A stretch of DNA of 64,000 nucleotides from Pseudomonas sp. GD04019 (GTDB taxonomy: Bacteria; Pseudomonadota; Gammaproteobacteria; Pseudomonadales; Pseudomonadaceae): assembly GCF_029837695.1 (NCBI RefSeq), contig NZ_JAOEEA010000005.1, forward strand, positions 186,001 through 250,000, read 5' to 3'. How positions within the stretch are numbered: position 1 is the stretch's first letter; each line of letters begins with the position of its first letter. Below, piece after piece: positions 50,030 through 59,839 of this stretch. The notes under the pieces were generated by a model. The model made no database searches, was not told the DNA's origin, and saw only the letters and a program-made list of their open reading frames with translations. The position numbers were made by a program, and so were the translations under genes.

Positions 50030-50578
50030 ATTATTAAGCGTGAAATGAGACAGGATAAGCGGGCCGTCCCAAAGGCACCGATCAACGAGAACATCACCGC
50101 ACGTGAAGTCCGCCTGATTGGCGCGGATGGCGAGCAGATCGGGATTGTTTCGATTGATGAGGCACTGCGCGTGGCTGAAGAAGCCAAGCTGGATCTGGTA
50201 GAGATCTCTGCTGACGCAGTCCCGCCAGTTTGCCGCATCATGGACTACGGCAAGCACCTGTTCGAGAAGAAGAAGCAAGCTGCTATTGCGAAGAAGAACC
50301 AGCACCAGCAGCAGATTAAAGAAATCAAGTTTCGTCCAGGGACGGAAGAAGGGGATTACCAGGTAAAACTACGCAACCTGGTACGTTTCCTTAATGAAGG
50401 GGACAAGGCCAAGGTATCCTTGCGATTCCGTGGTCGTGAGATGGCCCACCAGGAGTTGGGTATGGAGCTGTTGAAGCGGGTCGAAAACGACCTCGCCGAA
50501 ATCGGCACCGTAGAACAGCATCCTAAGCTGGAGGGACGCCAGCTGATGATGGTCATCGCTCCCAAGAAGCGTAAATAA
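50030..50578 (+). CDS. infC: Translation initiation factor IF-3 (ATT start)
   Basis: 182 residues if started at ATT 50030. The ORF finder start at ATG 50045 would drop the conserved IKREM. Upstream in frame are ATC (50027), ATT (50030) and ATT (50033) with GGAG at 50021-50024, and no ATG or GTG. A rare ATT start is known for infC in enterics and supports autoregulation. Which of the two ATTs is used is not decided. The body contains [18 protein letters not shown] and the C-terminal [17 protein letters not shown]. Confidence 0.88.
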   Translation: MIKREMRQDKRAVPKAPINENITAREVRLIGADGEQIGIVSIDEALRVAEEAKLDLVEISADAVPPVCRIMDYGKHLFEKKKQAAIAKKNQHQQQIKEIKFRPGTEEGDYQVKLRNLVRFLNEGDKAKVSLRFRGREMAHQELGMELLKRVENDLAEIGTVEQHPKLEGRQLMMVIAPKKRK

Positions 50579-50638
50579 CCTCCCGGGCACTGGCAGGCCT
50601 GATGGTTATCAGTTGTTAATGAATGCGGAGTACCAAAC

Positions 50639-50833
50639 ATGCCAAAGATGAAAACCAAAAGCGGCGCGGCTAAGCGTTTCCTGAAAACTGCTGCCGGCTA
50701 CAAGCACAAGCACGCTTTCAAGAGCCACATCCTGACCAAAATGTCCACCAAGCGTAAGCGTCAACTTCGCGGTAGCGAACTGATGCATCCGTCGGACAAG
50801 GCAAAAGTCGAGCGCATGCTGCGCGTTCGTTAA
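50639..50833 (+). CDS. rpmI: 50S ribosomal protein L35
   Basis: 64 residues, strongly basic, beginning [14 protein letters not shown] and ending KVERMLRVR. It sits between infC and rplT in the conserved order. The spacing (60 bases after infC, 31 before rplT) leaves room for the L20 autoregulatory site, which I could not delineate. Confidence 0.96.
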   Translation: MPKMKTKSGAAKRFLKTAAGYKHKHAFKSHILTKMSTKRKRQLRGSELMHPSDKAKVERMLRVR

Positions 50834-50864
50834 TTCGGTCAAGATACTTTAGAGGTAATTACTC

Positions 50865-51221
50865 ATGGCTCGTGTTAAGCGTGGCGTTATCGCTCGTGCT
50901 CGTCACAAAAAAATCCTGAAACTCGCCAAAGGCTACTACGGCGCGCGTTCGCGCGTGTTCCGCGTTGCCAAGCAGGCTGTGATCAAGGCAGGCCAATACG
51001 CCTACCGTGACCGCCGTCAGCGCAAGCGTCAGTTCCGCGCTCTGTGGATCGCTCGTATCAACGCTGGTGCTCGCGTCAACGGTCTGTCCTACAGCCGTCT
51101 GATCGCTGGCCTGAAAAAAGCGTCGATCGAAATCGACCGCAAGGTTCTGGCCGATCTGGCAGTGAACGAAAAAGCGGCGTTTGCTGCGATTGTCGAGAAA
51201 GCTAAGGCCGTTCTGGCTTAA
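50865..51221 (+). CDS. rplT: 50S ribosomal protein L20
   Basis: 118 residues. Basic N-terminus [37 protein letters not shown] and a globular C-terminal half. In relatives it represses its own operon through rpmI. Confidence 0.97.
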   Translation: MARVKRGVIARARHKKILKLAKGYYGARSRVFRVAKQAVIKAGQYAYRDRRQRKRQFRALWIARINAGARVNGLSYSRLIAGLKKASIEIDRKVLADLAVNEKAAFAAIVEKAKAVLA

Positions 51222-51264
51222 GTCCCCCGACAATCACCGGGTTCGCCCGGTGGCAACGTCAAAG

Positions 51265-52333
<1,069 letters not shown>

Positions 52334-52376
52334 GCCGCATGACCCGTATCGAATTCGCTTAAGGAGAACAGACAGC

Positions 52377-54755
52377 ATGAAATTCAGTGAACAGTGGCTG
52401 CGCAGCTGGGTGAACCCGGCAGTTTCGCGCGACGAGCTGGTGGCTCGCCTGTCCATGGTCGGCCTGGAAGTAGACGCCGTGATCCCGGTCGCCGGCCAGT
52501 TCAGCGGTGTGGTGGTAGGCGAGATCCTCAGCGCCGAACAGCACCCGGACGCCGACAAACTGCGTGTGTGCCAGGTCAGCAACGGCAGCGCCACCTTCCA
52601 GGTGGTCTGCGGTGCACCGAATGCCCGCGCCGGCATCAAGATCCCCTTCGCCATGATCGGCGCCGAGCTGCCGGGCGACTTCAAGATCAAGCAGGCCAAG
52701 CTGCGCGGCGTGGAGTCCCAGGGCATGCTCTGCTCGGCTTCCGAGCTGCAAATCAGCGACGACAACAACGGCCTGATGGAGCTGGCGGCAGACGCCCCGG
52801 TCGGCCAGAGCCTGCGCGACTATCTGGGCCTGGACGATGCCAGCATCGAGATCGGTCTGACTCCGAACCGTGGCGACTGCCTGTCGCTGGCCGGTCTGGC
52901 CCGCGAGGTCGGCGCCATCTATGCCGCTCCGGTAACGGCGGTTTCCGTCGCTCCGGTCGCGGCTGCGCATGACGAAGTGCGCCCGGTCGAAGTGCTGGCC
53001 TCCAAGGCCTGCCCGCGCTACCTGGGCCGCGTCGTCCGCAACGTCGACCTGTCCAAGCCGACCCCGCTATGGATGGTCGAGCGCCTGCGTCGTTCCGACA
53101 TCCGCAGCATCGACGCCGCCGTCGACATCACCAACTACGTGATGCTCGAACTCGGCCAGCCGATGCACGCCTTCGATCTCGCCGAGATCAACGGTGGCAT
53201 CCGCGTACGCATGGCGGAAGAGGGCGAGAAGCTGGTCCTGCTGGACGGCCAGGAAGTCAGCCTGCGTGCCGATACCCTGGTGATCGCCGACCACAACCGC
53301 GCCTTGGCTATCGCTGGCGTGATGGGTGGCGAGCACAGCGGCGTCAGCGACAAGACCCGCGACCTGTTCCTGGAAAGCGCCTTCTTCGACACCATCTCGG
53401 TGGCCGGCAAGGCTCGTTCCTATGGCCTGCACACCGACTCCTCGCACCGCTTCGAGCGCGGCGTGGACTCGCAGCTGGCGCGCAACGCCATGGAGCGCGC
53501 CACCGCGCTGCTGCTGGAGATCATCGGCGGCGAAGCCGGTCCGATCATCGAAGTGGCCAGCGCCGCCGACCTGCCGAGCGTCGCGCCGATCATCCTGCGT
53601 GCCGAGCGCATCAGCCAGATGCTGAGCATGGACATGGATGACGCCGAGGTTGAGCGCCTGCTCAATGCGCTGGGTCTGAGCACCGTCGCCCAGGGCGCCG
53701 GTCACTGGCGGGTCAGCGTGCCGAGCCACCGCTTCGACATCAGCCTGGAAGTGGACCTGATCGAAGAGCTGGGTCGTCTGTACGGCTACAACCGCCTGCC
53801 GGTGCGTTACCCGCAGGCTCGCCTGGCCCCGCAGGCCAAGGCCGAAGCCCGTGCCGAACTGCCGGCCCTGCGTCGCCTGCTGGTCGCTCGCGGTTATCAG
53901 GAAGCCATCACCTACAGCTTCATCGATCCCAAGCTGTTCGAGCTGTTCAATCCGGGCGTGGCGCCGCTGCAGCTGGCCAACCCGATCTCCGCGGACATGG
54001 CCGCCATGCGTTCCTCGCTGTGGCCTGGCCTGGTAAAGGCGCTGGAGCACAACCTCAATCGTCAGCAGTCGCGCGTGCGCCTGTTCGAGAGCGGCCTGCG
54101 CTTCATTGGCCAGCTCGAAGGCCTGAAGCAGGAAGCCATGCTGGCTGGCGTGATCAGTGGCAGCCGCCTGCCGGAAGCCTGGGCCAACGGTCGTGAGGGC
54201 GTGGACTTCTACGATCTCAAGGCTGATGTCGAAGCGCTGCTGGGTTATGCCGGCGCCGCCGATGCCTTCAGCTTCGTGCCGGGCGAGCATCCAGCCCTGC
54301 ATCCGGGCCAGACCGCACGTATCGAGCGGGAGGGGCGCCTGGTTGGTTTCCTCGGCGCAATGCACCCGGAACTGGCCAAGACCCTGGGCCTGGATCAGCC
54401 GGTGTTCCTCTTCGAACTGGTACTGGCCGAAGTGGCCACCGGGCGCATGCCGGCGTTCAGCGAACTGTCACGCTTCCCCGAGGTGCGTCGCGACCTGGCC
54501 CTGCTGGTGGATCGCGAGCAGCCGGCCGATGCCGTGCTCTCTACTATCCGCGAGGCCGCTGGCGAGTGGCTGACGGACCTCAGACTGTTTGACGTGTATC
54601 ACGGTAAAGGCATTGATCCACATAGAAAAAGCCTTGCCGTTGGCTTGACCTGGCAACATCCATCGCGCACTCTTAACGACGATGAGGTGAATACAACTAC
54701 GCAAAACATCATCACCTCGCTGGAAGAAAGGTTCAACGCCACGTTAAGGAAGTAG
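52377..54755 (+). CDS. pheT: Phenylalanyl-tRNA synthetase beta subunit
   Basis: 792 residues, full length. N-terminal MKFSEQWLRSWVNP, the tRNA-binding/EMAP-like domain (~40-150), B3/B4 editing region, B5, and the anticodon-binding FDX domain at the C-terminus (ELSRFPEVRRDLALLVDREQ ...). It forms the heterotetramer with PheS. AAGGAGA precedes the ATG. Confidence 0.96.
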   Translation: MKFSEQWLRSWVNPAVSRDELVARLSMVGLEVDAVIPVAGQFSGVVVGEILSAEQHPDADKLRVCQVSNGSATFQVVCGAPNARAGIKIPFAMIGAELPGDFKIKQAKLRGVESQGMLCSASELQISDDNNGLMELAADAPVGQSLRDYLGLDDASIEIGLTPNRGDCLSLAGLAREVGAIYAAPVTAVSVAPVAAAHDEVRPVEVLASKACPRYLGRVVRNVDLSKPTPLWMVERLRRSDIRSIDAAVDITNYVMLELGQPMHAFDLAEINGGIRVRMAEEGEKLVLLDGQEVSLRADTLVIADHNRALAIAGVMGGEHSGVSDKTRDLFLESAFFDTISVAGKARSYGLHTDSSHRFERGVDSQLARNAMERATALLLEIIGGEAGPIIEVASAADLPSVAPIILRAERISQMLSMDMDDAEVERLLNALGLSTVAQGAGHWRVSVPSHRFDISLEVDLIEELGRLYGYNRLPVRYPQARLAPQAKAEARAELPALRRLLVARGYQEAITYSFIDPKLFELFNPGVAPLQLANPISADMAAMRSSLWPGLVKALEHNLNRQQSRVRLFESGLRFIGQLEGLKQEAMLAGVISGSRLPEAWANGREGVDFYDLKADVEALLGYAGAADAFSFVPGEHPALHPGQTARIEREGRLVGFLGAMHPELAKTLGLDQPVFLFELVLAEVATGRMPAFSELSRFPEVRRDLALLVDREQPADAVLSTIREAAGEWLTDLRLFDVYHGKGIDPHRKSLAVGLTWQHPSRTLNDDEVNTTTQNIITSLEERFNATLRK

Positions 54756-54758
54756 CGT

Positions 54759-55061
54759 ATGGGGGCTCTGACGAAAGCTGAGATGGCGGAACGTCTGTAT
54801 GAAGAGCTTGGCCTGAATAAGCGGGAAGCCAAGGAGTTGGTGGAGCTGTTTTTCGAGGAAATTCGCCACGCGCTGGAAGACAACGAACAGGTCAAATTGT
54901 CCGGTTTCGGCAATTTTGACCTGCGCGACAAACGTCAGCGCCCGGGCCGCAATCCCAAAACAGGCGAAGAAATCCCGATCACGGCTCGCCGTGTTGTCAC
55001 CTTTCGTCCGGGCCAGAAATTGAAGGCCAGAGTAGAGGCATATGCTGGAACCAAGTCATAA
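54759..55061 (+). CDS. ihfA: Integration host factor alpha subunit
   Basis: 100 residues. DNA-bending HU/IHF family. Begins [29 protein letters not shown] and contains the beta-ribbon motif [14 protein letters not shown]. It starts 3 bases after pheT and overlaps the next gene by 20 bases. Confidence 0.97.
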   Translation: MGALTKAEMAERLYEELGLNKREAKELVELFFEEIRHALEDNEQVKLSGFGNFDLRDKRQRPGRNPKTGEEIPITARRVVTFRPGQKLKARVEAYAGTKS

Positions 55062-55398
55062 CGACGAGCTGCCGCCTATCCCTGGCAAACGCTACTTCAC
55101 CATCGGCGAAGTCAGCGACCTCTGTGCCGTCAAGCCTCATGTTTTGCGTTACTGGGAGCAGGAGTTTCCTCAGCTCAATCCGGTGAAGCGGCGGGGTAAC
55201 CGTCGCTACTATCAGCGCCAAGATGTGTTGATGATCCGCCAGATCCGAGCGCTTCTGTACGACCAGGGCTTCACCATCGGCGGCGCGCGTCAGCGTCTTT
55301 CCGGCGACGAAGCCAAGGACGATACCACCCAGTACAAGCAGCTGATCCGGCAGATGATTGCCGAGCTCGAGGATGTTCTGCTGGTGCTTCGCAAGTAA
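55042..55398 (+). CDS. MerR-family regulator (PA2737-like)
   Basis: 118 residues. MerR winged [34 protein letters not shown] and the wing [12 protein letters not shown] short C-terminal coiled coil and no effector domain. It is conserved after ihfA in gammaproteobacteria; target unknown. Confidence 0.93.
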   Translation: MLEPSHNDELPPIPGKRYFTIGEVSDLCAVKPHVLRYWEQEFPQLNPVKRRGNRRYYQRQDVLMIRQIRALLYDQGFTIGGARQRLSGDEAKDDTTQYKQLIRQMIAELEDVLLVLRK

Positions 55399-55419
55399 GC
55401 CCCTAGCGGTAAAAAAAAC

Positions 55420-55448
55420 TTCCACAATTCAGCAGCTTATTGTAAAGT
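55420..55448 (+). promoter_or_regulatory. Candidate promoter of tRNA-Pro
   Basis: TTCCAC (55420-55425), 17 bases, TAAAGT (55443-55448), just upstream of the tRNA. Confidence 0.55.
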
Positions 55449-55480
55449 CCTCCCCGCTTCCGGTAACACGGAAGCATCGT

Positions 55481-55557
55481 CGGGGCGTAGCGCAGCCCGG
55501 TAGCGCACTTGCATGGGGTGCAAGGGGTCGAGTGTTCGAATCACTCCGTCCCGACCA
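55481..55557 (+). tRNA. tRNA-Pro (GGG); island attachment site
   Basis: 77 bases including CCA. Anticodon loop ATGGGGT reads GGG. The integrase that follows ends 73 bases away and faces the tRNA, so the tRNA 3' end is the likely attB/attL core. No second copy of the 3' end was noticed in the window, so the island extends past 64 kb or the copy is too diverged to see. Confidence 0.95.
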
Positions 55558-55572
55558 AATAACTCCACGACT

Positions 55573-55604
55573 TAGGCCAGTTCAGAGATGAGCTGGCCTT
55601 TTTC
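55573..55604 (+). terminator. Terminator after tRNA-Pro
   Basis: GGCCAGTTCA / TGAGCTGGCC followed by TTTTT, between the tRNA and the integrase stop. Confidence 0.85.
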
Positions 55605-55629
55605 GTTTCAGGGACTTTTGCGGGACTTT

Positions 55630-56726
55630 TCATCCTGCCTTCCTCCTCAGTATCGTCAGCGCCGGCCCTCGCGAGTCCGTCGCCGATATCTTGTTGGCCT
55701 CATCGATCAGTTTTCCCAGCTCCGCCGCCGAGTAGTGACTGGTGATGCTGCCGTTCTTGTGGCCCAGCAGGGCCCGCCTGTCTTCCTCGGTAACACCCGC
55801 TGCCCGGAGCCTTCTCCCGAAGGTGTGCTTCAGGTCGTGAACACGGATCGAGGCGAATCCCTTCGGTGCCGGTCGCAGGAAGCGTTCCTGGTACTTCTTC
55901 GCCGCCCGGATCCGTGCCTTCTTCCAGGCCGAATCGTTCATGCGATGAACCGGCGTCGCCTTGCCGTTCCTGTCGGGCATCCCATACGGGAATACCCAGA
56001 CCGGATCCAGGCCGCGCTGCCCCTCGATGGCCGACTTGGCCACCGCGTTCAGCACGACCAGCCGTTCCTCTCCATTCTTCACGCCCGATCCCTTGTCCCT
56101 GCCTCCAAAATCCGACGGAATCAGGAAGACGCTGGTATCGAGTTCCGGTACCGGGATCTCCCAGTCCCACCTCAGCTTGACCACCTCCTGCTCCCGAGAG
56201 CCGCAGTTGACCTTGTAGAGCGCCATTCGCCGCAGGTGGTCCGGCAGTTCCGAGAACAGCAGCGATTGCTCTTCCCACGAAAGCGGGTAGGGCGTTCGCC
56301 TCGATCGCTTCTCGTCCAGCTTGCTGATCATCGGTACCGTGTCCAGCCAGGGTCGTTTCTCTTCGTCACGCCATTTCCGGGCGCACAGGTTGAGAATGCG
56401 GATGACCCTCTCCAGGGCGATGTTCACCGTCCTTGGGTTACTCCAGGCTTCACCTTGCCGGTCGATGTCCTGCCCGGCTTCAGTTTGTCCTTGATGTACG
56501 GGGCAAGCGACTCGTCATCGACGTGCATGAGCGGTAGGTTGCCGATGTAGGGATCCAACTGCTCAAGGTAGATGGCGGCCAGGCCGATCGACGGCATGTC
56601 CTTGTATTCCACCAGGTAGCGTGTGGCGGCTTCTCGCCAGCTCCTGATTTGCGCAATTGCATTGAGCTGACCAGTCAGTTGCATTCGATCTGACCAGCCA
56701 GTTGCATAAGACCTGACCGATACCAT
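55630..56726 (-). pseudogene. Tyrosine recombinase (island integrase), frameshifted and N-truncated
   Basis: The catalytic domain occupies 55630-56427: box I KVNCGSREQEVVKLRW, box II HDLKHTFGRRL (the usual HxLR has Lys), and GHKNGSITSHYSAAE with the Tyr. The core-binding domain (WREAATRYLVEYKDMPSIGLAAIYLEQLDP ...) is in another frame at 56424-56726; the two meet at 56424-56430, where one added base would restore GVNPRTVN. The N-terminal arm-binding domain is missing, and the 5' end lies in a 22-base tandem repeat. It could still be a coupled two-part product, but a non-functional integrase is more likely. Confidence 0.78.
56657..56719. repeat. Tandem repeat of 22-23 bases (2.7 copies)
   Basis: Units begin TTGCAT and share TGACCAGyCAG: 56657-56678, 56679-56701, and a partial unit from 56702. 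The integrase start region lies inside it. It may be arm-type sites or a rearrangement scar. Confidence 0.75.
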
Positions 56727-56738
56727 TTGGGATCGTGA

Positions 56739-56885
56739 CTGGGGGAGACCGAATCCCCGCCAAATGCCAGTATCGGGGGGGGCATCAACGAACTGGAGCT
56801 GGCACGCGCGCGCCTGCTATACGTCCGGCGATTGGCTGCTGAAAGTGCAGCTGTGAGACTTAAGGAGGGCGAGTTACAGGCATGA
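56739..56885 (+). pseudogene. Coding-like remnant with no start codon
   Basis: The frame ending at TGA 56883-56885 reads INELELARARLLYVRRLA and a Lys/Glu-rich tail, codon-like and open for 48 codons back to a TGA at 56736. There is no ATG or GTG before the open part, and the 22-base repeats sit immediately upstream. It is probably the 3' end of a lost gene. The rest of this ~280-base gap to 57007 shows nothing else. Confidence 0.35.
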
Positions 56886-57007
56886 GCCACTGCACTCTGG
56901 TAGTGACTTGAAAACGCGAGGAGCAGTAATCGGCAAAAACGGCTCAGCGGCCGTCCTGATGCACGCGGCTGAAGCATTGGGCTAGTGCAGTGCGGCGCAT
57001 GCCTGAA

Positions 57008-57211
57008 TCACTTGGCGAAAGCAGGGCGGCCTAGCCGTTGGCGGCCCTGGCTGGGGTTTCTCTTGCGCATAGCCTCCCTGAGGCGCTCAGCTGCTTCGGC
57101 CAAGACCGCGGGATCTGCCTCTCGGATAGCTTTCATTAGCTCTTCACGTCGGCGAGCCTTACCCTCAATGATCTCGGCAAAGCTGCTATCTGACTGATGA
57201 TATCTGCTCAT
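57008..57211 (-). CDS. Small basic helical protein, unknown
   Basis: 67 residues from MSRYHQSD; Arg/Lys-rich helices (KARRREELMKAIREADPAVLAEAAERLREAMRKRN). A GAGG lies 8 bases upstream of this ATG. A longer version starting at a GTG (57295) directly abuts the HNH stop and is less likely. It is probably in an operon with the HNH gene. No family recognised. Confidence 0.5.
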   Translation of the reverse strand: MSRYHQSDSSFAEIIEGKARRREELMKAIREADPAVLAEAAERLREAMRKRNPSQGRQRLGRPAFAK

Positions 57212-57295
57212 TTGGGCAGCCTCGTGAGCCGGTGCGAAGTCTGAGCGTAACACATAGGCTAGCCGGGTAGATGACGCTCTGAGGGCGGCAACCAC

Positions 57296-57910
57296 CTACT
57301 GCCTGCTAGCGAATACAGCGCTCAGGATCTGGCCATACACAGCCTCATAGAATTTCTCAGGCATGCTCCACCATATGGCATGTGCAAAATGTAGGCGGCT
57401 CGTCGTTCCTGCCTGTACATCTTGGAGAAGCGGCTCGTAACCCTGCATCGCTATGAAAAACTCCAACATCGGGTCGCTTATGAAATAGAAGCGCTCCTTA
57501 TCAAGCCCCCGATCATCGGCGTCGACCTCAAGGCGACCGTAGAGATAAGCCATTTCATCCTGATCATCGCCGCCGCGCTCGTTGAGCGGCTCACCCTCTA
57601 GTGGCCGCCGATTGAATGGCGCATGCAGCGATTTGTGACATTCGTGACACAGAGTGATGCCGTTGCCCAGCTCATACTTTCCATCAGGGTATGTGGTTCG
57701 ACGAAAAATGTGGTGCGCTTGGATCTTTTGCCTCGACTCGCAATGCACGCAGCGGTAGCCATCCCGCATTCGGATGAAGCGCCCCCAAAGGGTCAAGCAC
57801 CATCGTTCCGAGCGTTGCAAGCCGATCGCTCGGGTCAGAGCTGTCCTCGCTGCCTCTAGACGATTGATGTCCGGACAGACTCCTTGGAATTCTTCTCGCG
57901 GTAATAGCAT
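57296..57910 (-). CDS. HNH endonuclease
   Basis: 204 residues. Zinc-ribbon HNH core RDGYRCVHCESRQKIQAHHIFRR ... NGITLCHECHKSLHA: two CxxC-type pairs and the His-Asn-His pattern. N- and C-terminal extensions are not recognised. In this position it could be a restriction nuclease or a homing-type nuclease of the island. Upstream, a 116-base gap has TGACG / CGTCA palindromic bases near 57967-57981. Confidence 0.82.
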   Translation of the reverse strand: MLLPREEFQGVCPDINRLEAARTALTRAIGLQRSERWCLTLWGRFIRMRDGYRCVHCESRQKIQAHHIFRRTTYPDGKYELGNGITLCHECHKSLHAPFNRRPLEGEPLNERGGDDQDEMAYLYGRLEVDADDRGLDKERFYFISDPMLEFFIAMQGYEPLLQDVQAGTTSRLHFAHAIWWSMPEKFYEAVYGQILSAVFASRQ

Positions 57911-58026
57911 GGTTGGCTCACGATGAAAGTCGGTTCAATCTGCCGACAGCTGGGATGGCGGCGATGATTGACGTGATGCGTCACGTGATCGATGATCTCG
58001 TAAACGAATGCCATGGATGACTATAA

Positions 58027-58389
58027 ATGTACTGGATTGAAATCTGCACTGACGGCAGCTATGTGATTGACGGCCAGGAGTATCCTCTGCTCGCTGAGGG
58101 TATCGAACAGCAAGAGTCTGTCTACGACGAGCGCTCCATGAGCGATTCGCTAGAGATCAGCATTCCATTCGAACTCGAAACCGAGCACGGCCTATTCGTC
58201 TGGGAAGTGGACGTGGTTGTGTATAGAGAGTTGGATGTCGCCAGCTTCTTGGGCTACCGGATTGCCGAGTACCCAAGCACTGTGCTCCTGAAGGACGAAG
58301 TCATGTTCCGCATACAGGATGGGTGGGCCAACCCAAGGCAACCATCGCTGGACTTGAAGCCTCGCATGACTAAAATGCGCCTCGCTTGA
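58027..58389 (+). CDS. Small acidic protein preceding the methyltransferase, unknown
   Basis: 120 residues, acidic, beta-rich pattern (MYWIEICTDGSYVIDGQEYPLLAEG ... FVWEVDVVVYRELDVASFLGYRI). No family recognised. It starts 116 bases after the divergent HNH gene and ends 15 bases before the methyltransferase, so the two are almost certainly co-transcribed. Lower GC than the core genome. Confidence 0.72.
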   Translation: MYWIEICTDGSYVIDGQEYPLLAEGIEQQESVYDERSMSDSLEISIPFELETEHGLFVWEVDVVVYRELDVASFLGYRIAEYPSTVLLKDEVMFRIQDGWANPRQPSLDLKPRMTKMRLA

Positions 58390-58404
58390 AAGAAGACCTA
58401 CCCC

Positions 58405-59466
58405 ATGATTGATGCAGTTGACCTCTTCTGTGGTGCCGGCGGCCTGACCGCAGGCATGCGTAACGCTGGAATCCGCGTCCATGCCGGCTACGACATTGAG
58501 GCCCAGTGTAAGTACGCCTATGAAGTCAACAACCAAGCTACATTCGTAGCTCGGGATGTTAGGAAGGTCAGCAGGGAAGAACTGAGCTCTTGGTATCCGA
58601 AGACAGAGGGTCGCTACCGCCTTCTAGCTGGCTGCGCGCCCTGTCAGCCGTTCTCGTCCTACAACCAAGGCAAGGACACCAGCTCGGACAGCAAATGGCC
58701 TCTGCTCTACCATTTCGCTCGCCTTATTCGCCAGGTCAAGCCGGAGCTGGTCACGATGGAAAACGTTCCAGATGTGACCAAGCACAAAGTCTATGGCGAC
58801 TTCGTGAAGAACCTCAAAAAGCAGGGGTATGAGGTGTGGGCCAAGCGAGTCGCGTGTGTCGAGTACGGCTTACCTCAGCACCGTCGTCGCCATGTTCTGT
58901 TGGCCTCCAAGCTTGGCCCGATTGAGCTCATTGAGCCCACTCATCGGGATGCCCCGGTCACAGTTATGGAGATGATTGATGATCTGCCTCGCATCGCCGC
59001 AGGTGAGTGTGACCCCAGCGATCCAATGCATCGCTCGGCTACCCTGACGCCGATCAACCTGCAACGGATTTTAAATTCTCGCGAGGGTGGTACCTGGCGG
59101 GATTGGCCTCCGCACTTAGTTGCAGAGTGTCATCGCAAGGCCAGCGGTAAGACCTACCCTAGTGTCTACGGCCGAATGAAAAGAGATGAACCGAGCCCTA
59201 CGATGACTACGCTCTGCTATGGCTTTGGCAATGGCCGCTTCGGCCACTATGAGCAAGCTCGAGCACTCTCTTTACGCGAAGCAGCTATTCTCCAGTCCTT
59301 CCCGCGAAACTATGAGTTCATGCCGCCAGAGAAAATCACCTTCAAAGCAGTCGGGCGGATGATAGGTAACGCAGTGCCTGTCCGGCTCGGTGAGGTGATT
59401 GGTGAAAGCCTCATGCGTCATGTGGCGGAGTATGAGCAGAGGCGGCAACGGGAAATTCCCGCCTAA
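58405..59466 (+). CDS. dcm: DNA (cytosine-5) methyltransferase
   Basis: 353 residues. C5-MTase motifs in order: I LFCGAGGL (7-14), IV with catalytic Cys80 in APCQPFS, VI MENVP (118-122), VIII QHRRRH, and the C-terminal GNAVPVRLGEVI. The target-recognition region between VIII and IX/X is short (~120 residues) and does not reveal the site. The gene symbol is a family label only. It ends inside the convergent vsr gene (56-base overlap). Confidence 0.93.
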   Translation: MIDAVDLFCGAGGLTAGMRNAGIRVHAGYDIEAQCKYAYEVNNQATFVARDVRKVSREELSSWYPKTEGRYRLLAGCAPCQPFSSYNQGKDTSSDSKWPLLYHFARLIRQVKPELVTMENVPDVTKHKVYGDFVKNLKKQGYEVWAKRVACVEYGLPQHRRRHVLLASKLGPIELIEPTHRDAPVTVMEMIDDLPRIAAGECDPSDPMHRSATLTPINLQRILNSREGGTWRDWPPHLVAECHRKASGKTYPSVYGRMKRDEPSPTMTTLCYGFGNGRFGHYEQARALSLREAAILQSFPRNYEFMPPEKITFKAVGRMIGNAVPVRLGEVIGESLMRHVAEYEQRRQREIPA

Positions 59467-59839
59467 ATCGCTTCTCCAGATCGGGAAGCCTACGGGTCTC
59501 GCACTCCCAGACGACCAATACTCGCCAGCCCAGCTCACGTAGCTGGGCTTCTTTTCTGGCATCTCGCTGAATGTTGGCTTCGAACTTGGGAAGCCAGAAC
59601 TCTTGGCGAGTTTTGGGCGTGCTAGCGTAACGGCAACCTGGGTGGCGGTGCCAGAAGCAGCCATGCACGAATATCACCGTCCGGTGCTTTGGTAATACTA
59701 CATCCGGTGAGCCCGGCAGAGATTTTCGATGGAGTCGGAAACGAAGCCCCAGAGCATGAAGAACTCTTCGCACTCTCAGCTCGGGCTTCGTGTCTGCGCG
59801 CCTAACGGCGCGCATCAAATCCCCCCGAGACCTGGTCAT
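59411..59839 (-). CDS. vsr: Very short patch repair endonuclease Vsr
   Basis: 142 residues. Nicks T:G mismatches made by deamination of 5-methylcytosine. Conserved SRGDLMRAVRRADTKPELRVRRVLHALGLRFRLH, the catalytic Asp46 in GSPDVVLP, and GCFWHRHPGCRYA. Its ATG overlaps the stop of the ATPase-nuclease gene (ATGA), and its 3' end overlaps the methyltransferase. Confidence 0.93.
   Translation of the reverse strand: MTRSRGDLMRAVRRADTKPELRVRRVLHALGLRFRLHRKSLPGSPDVVLPKHRTVIFVHGCFWHRHPGCRYASTPKTRQEFWLPKFEANIQRDARKEAQLRELGWRVLVVWECETRRLPDLEKRFRREFPVAASAHTPPHDA

Noticed and set aside
56657..56719. CRISPR-like array
   Set aside because: Fewer than three units, directly adjacent without spacers.
56675..56977. 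100-codon minus-strand frame upstream of the integrase
   Set aside because: Ser/Arg/Pro-rich, spans the tandem repeat, and the opposite strand has a better coding-like frame (56739-56885).
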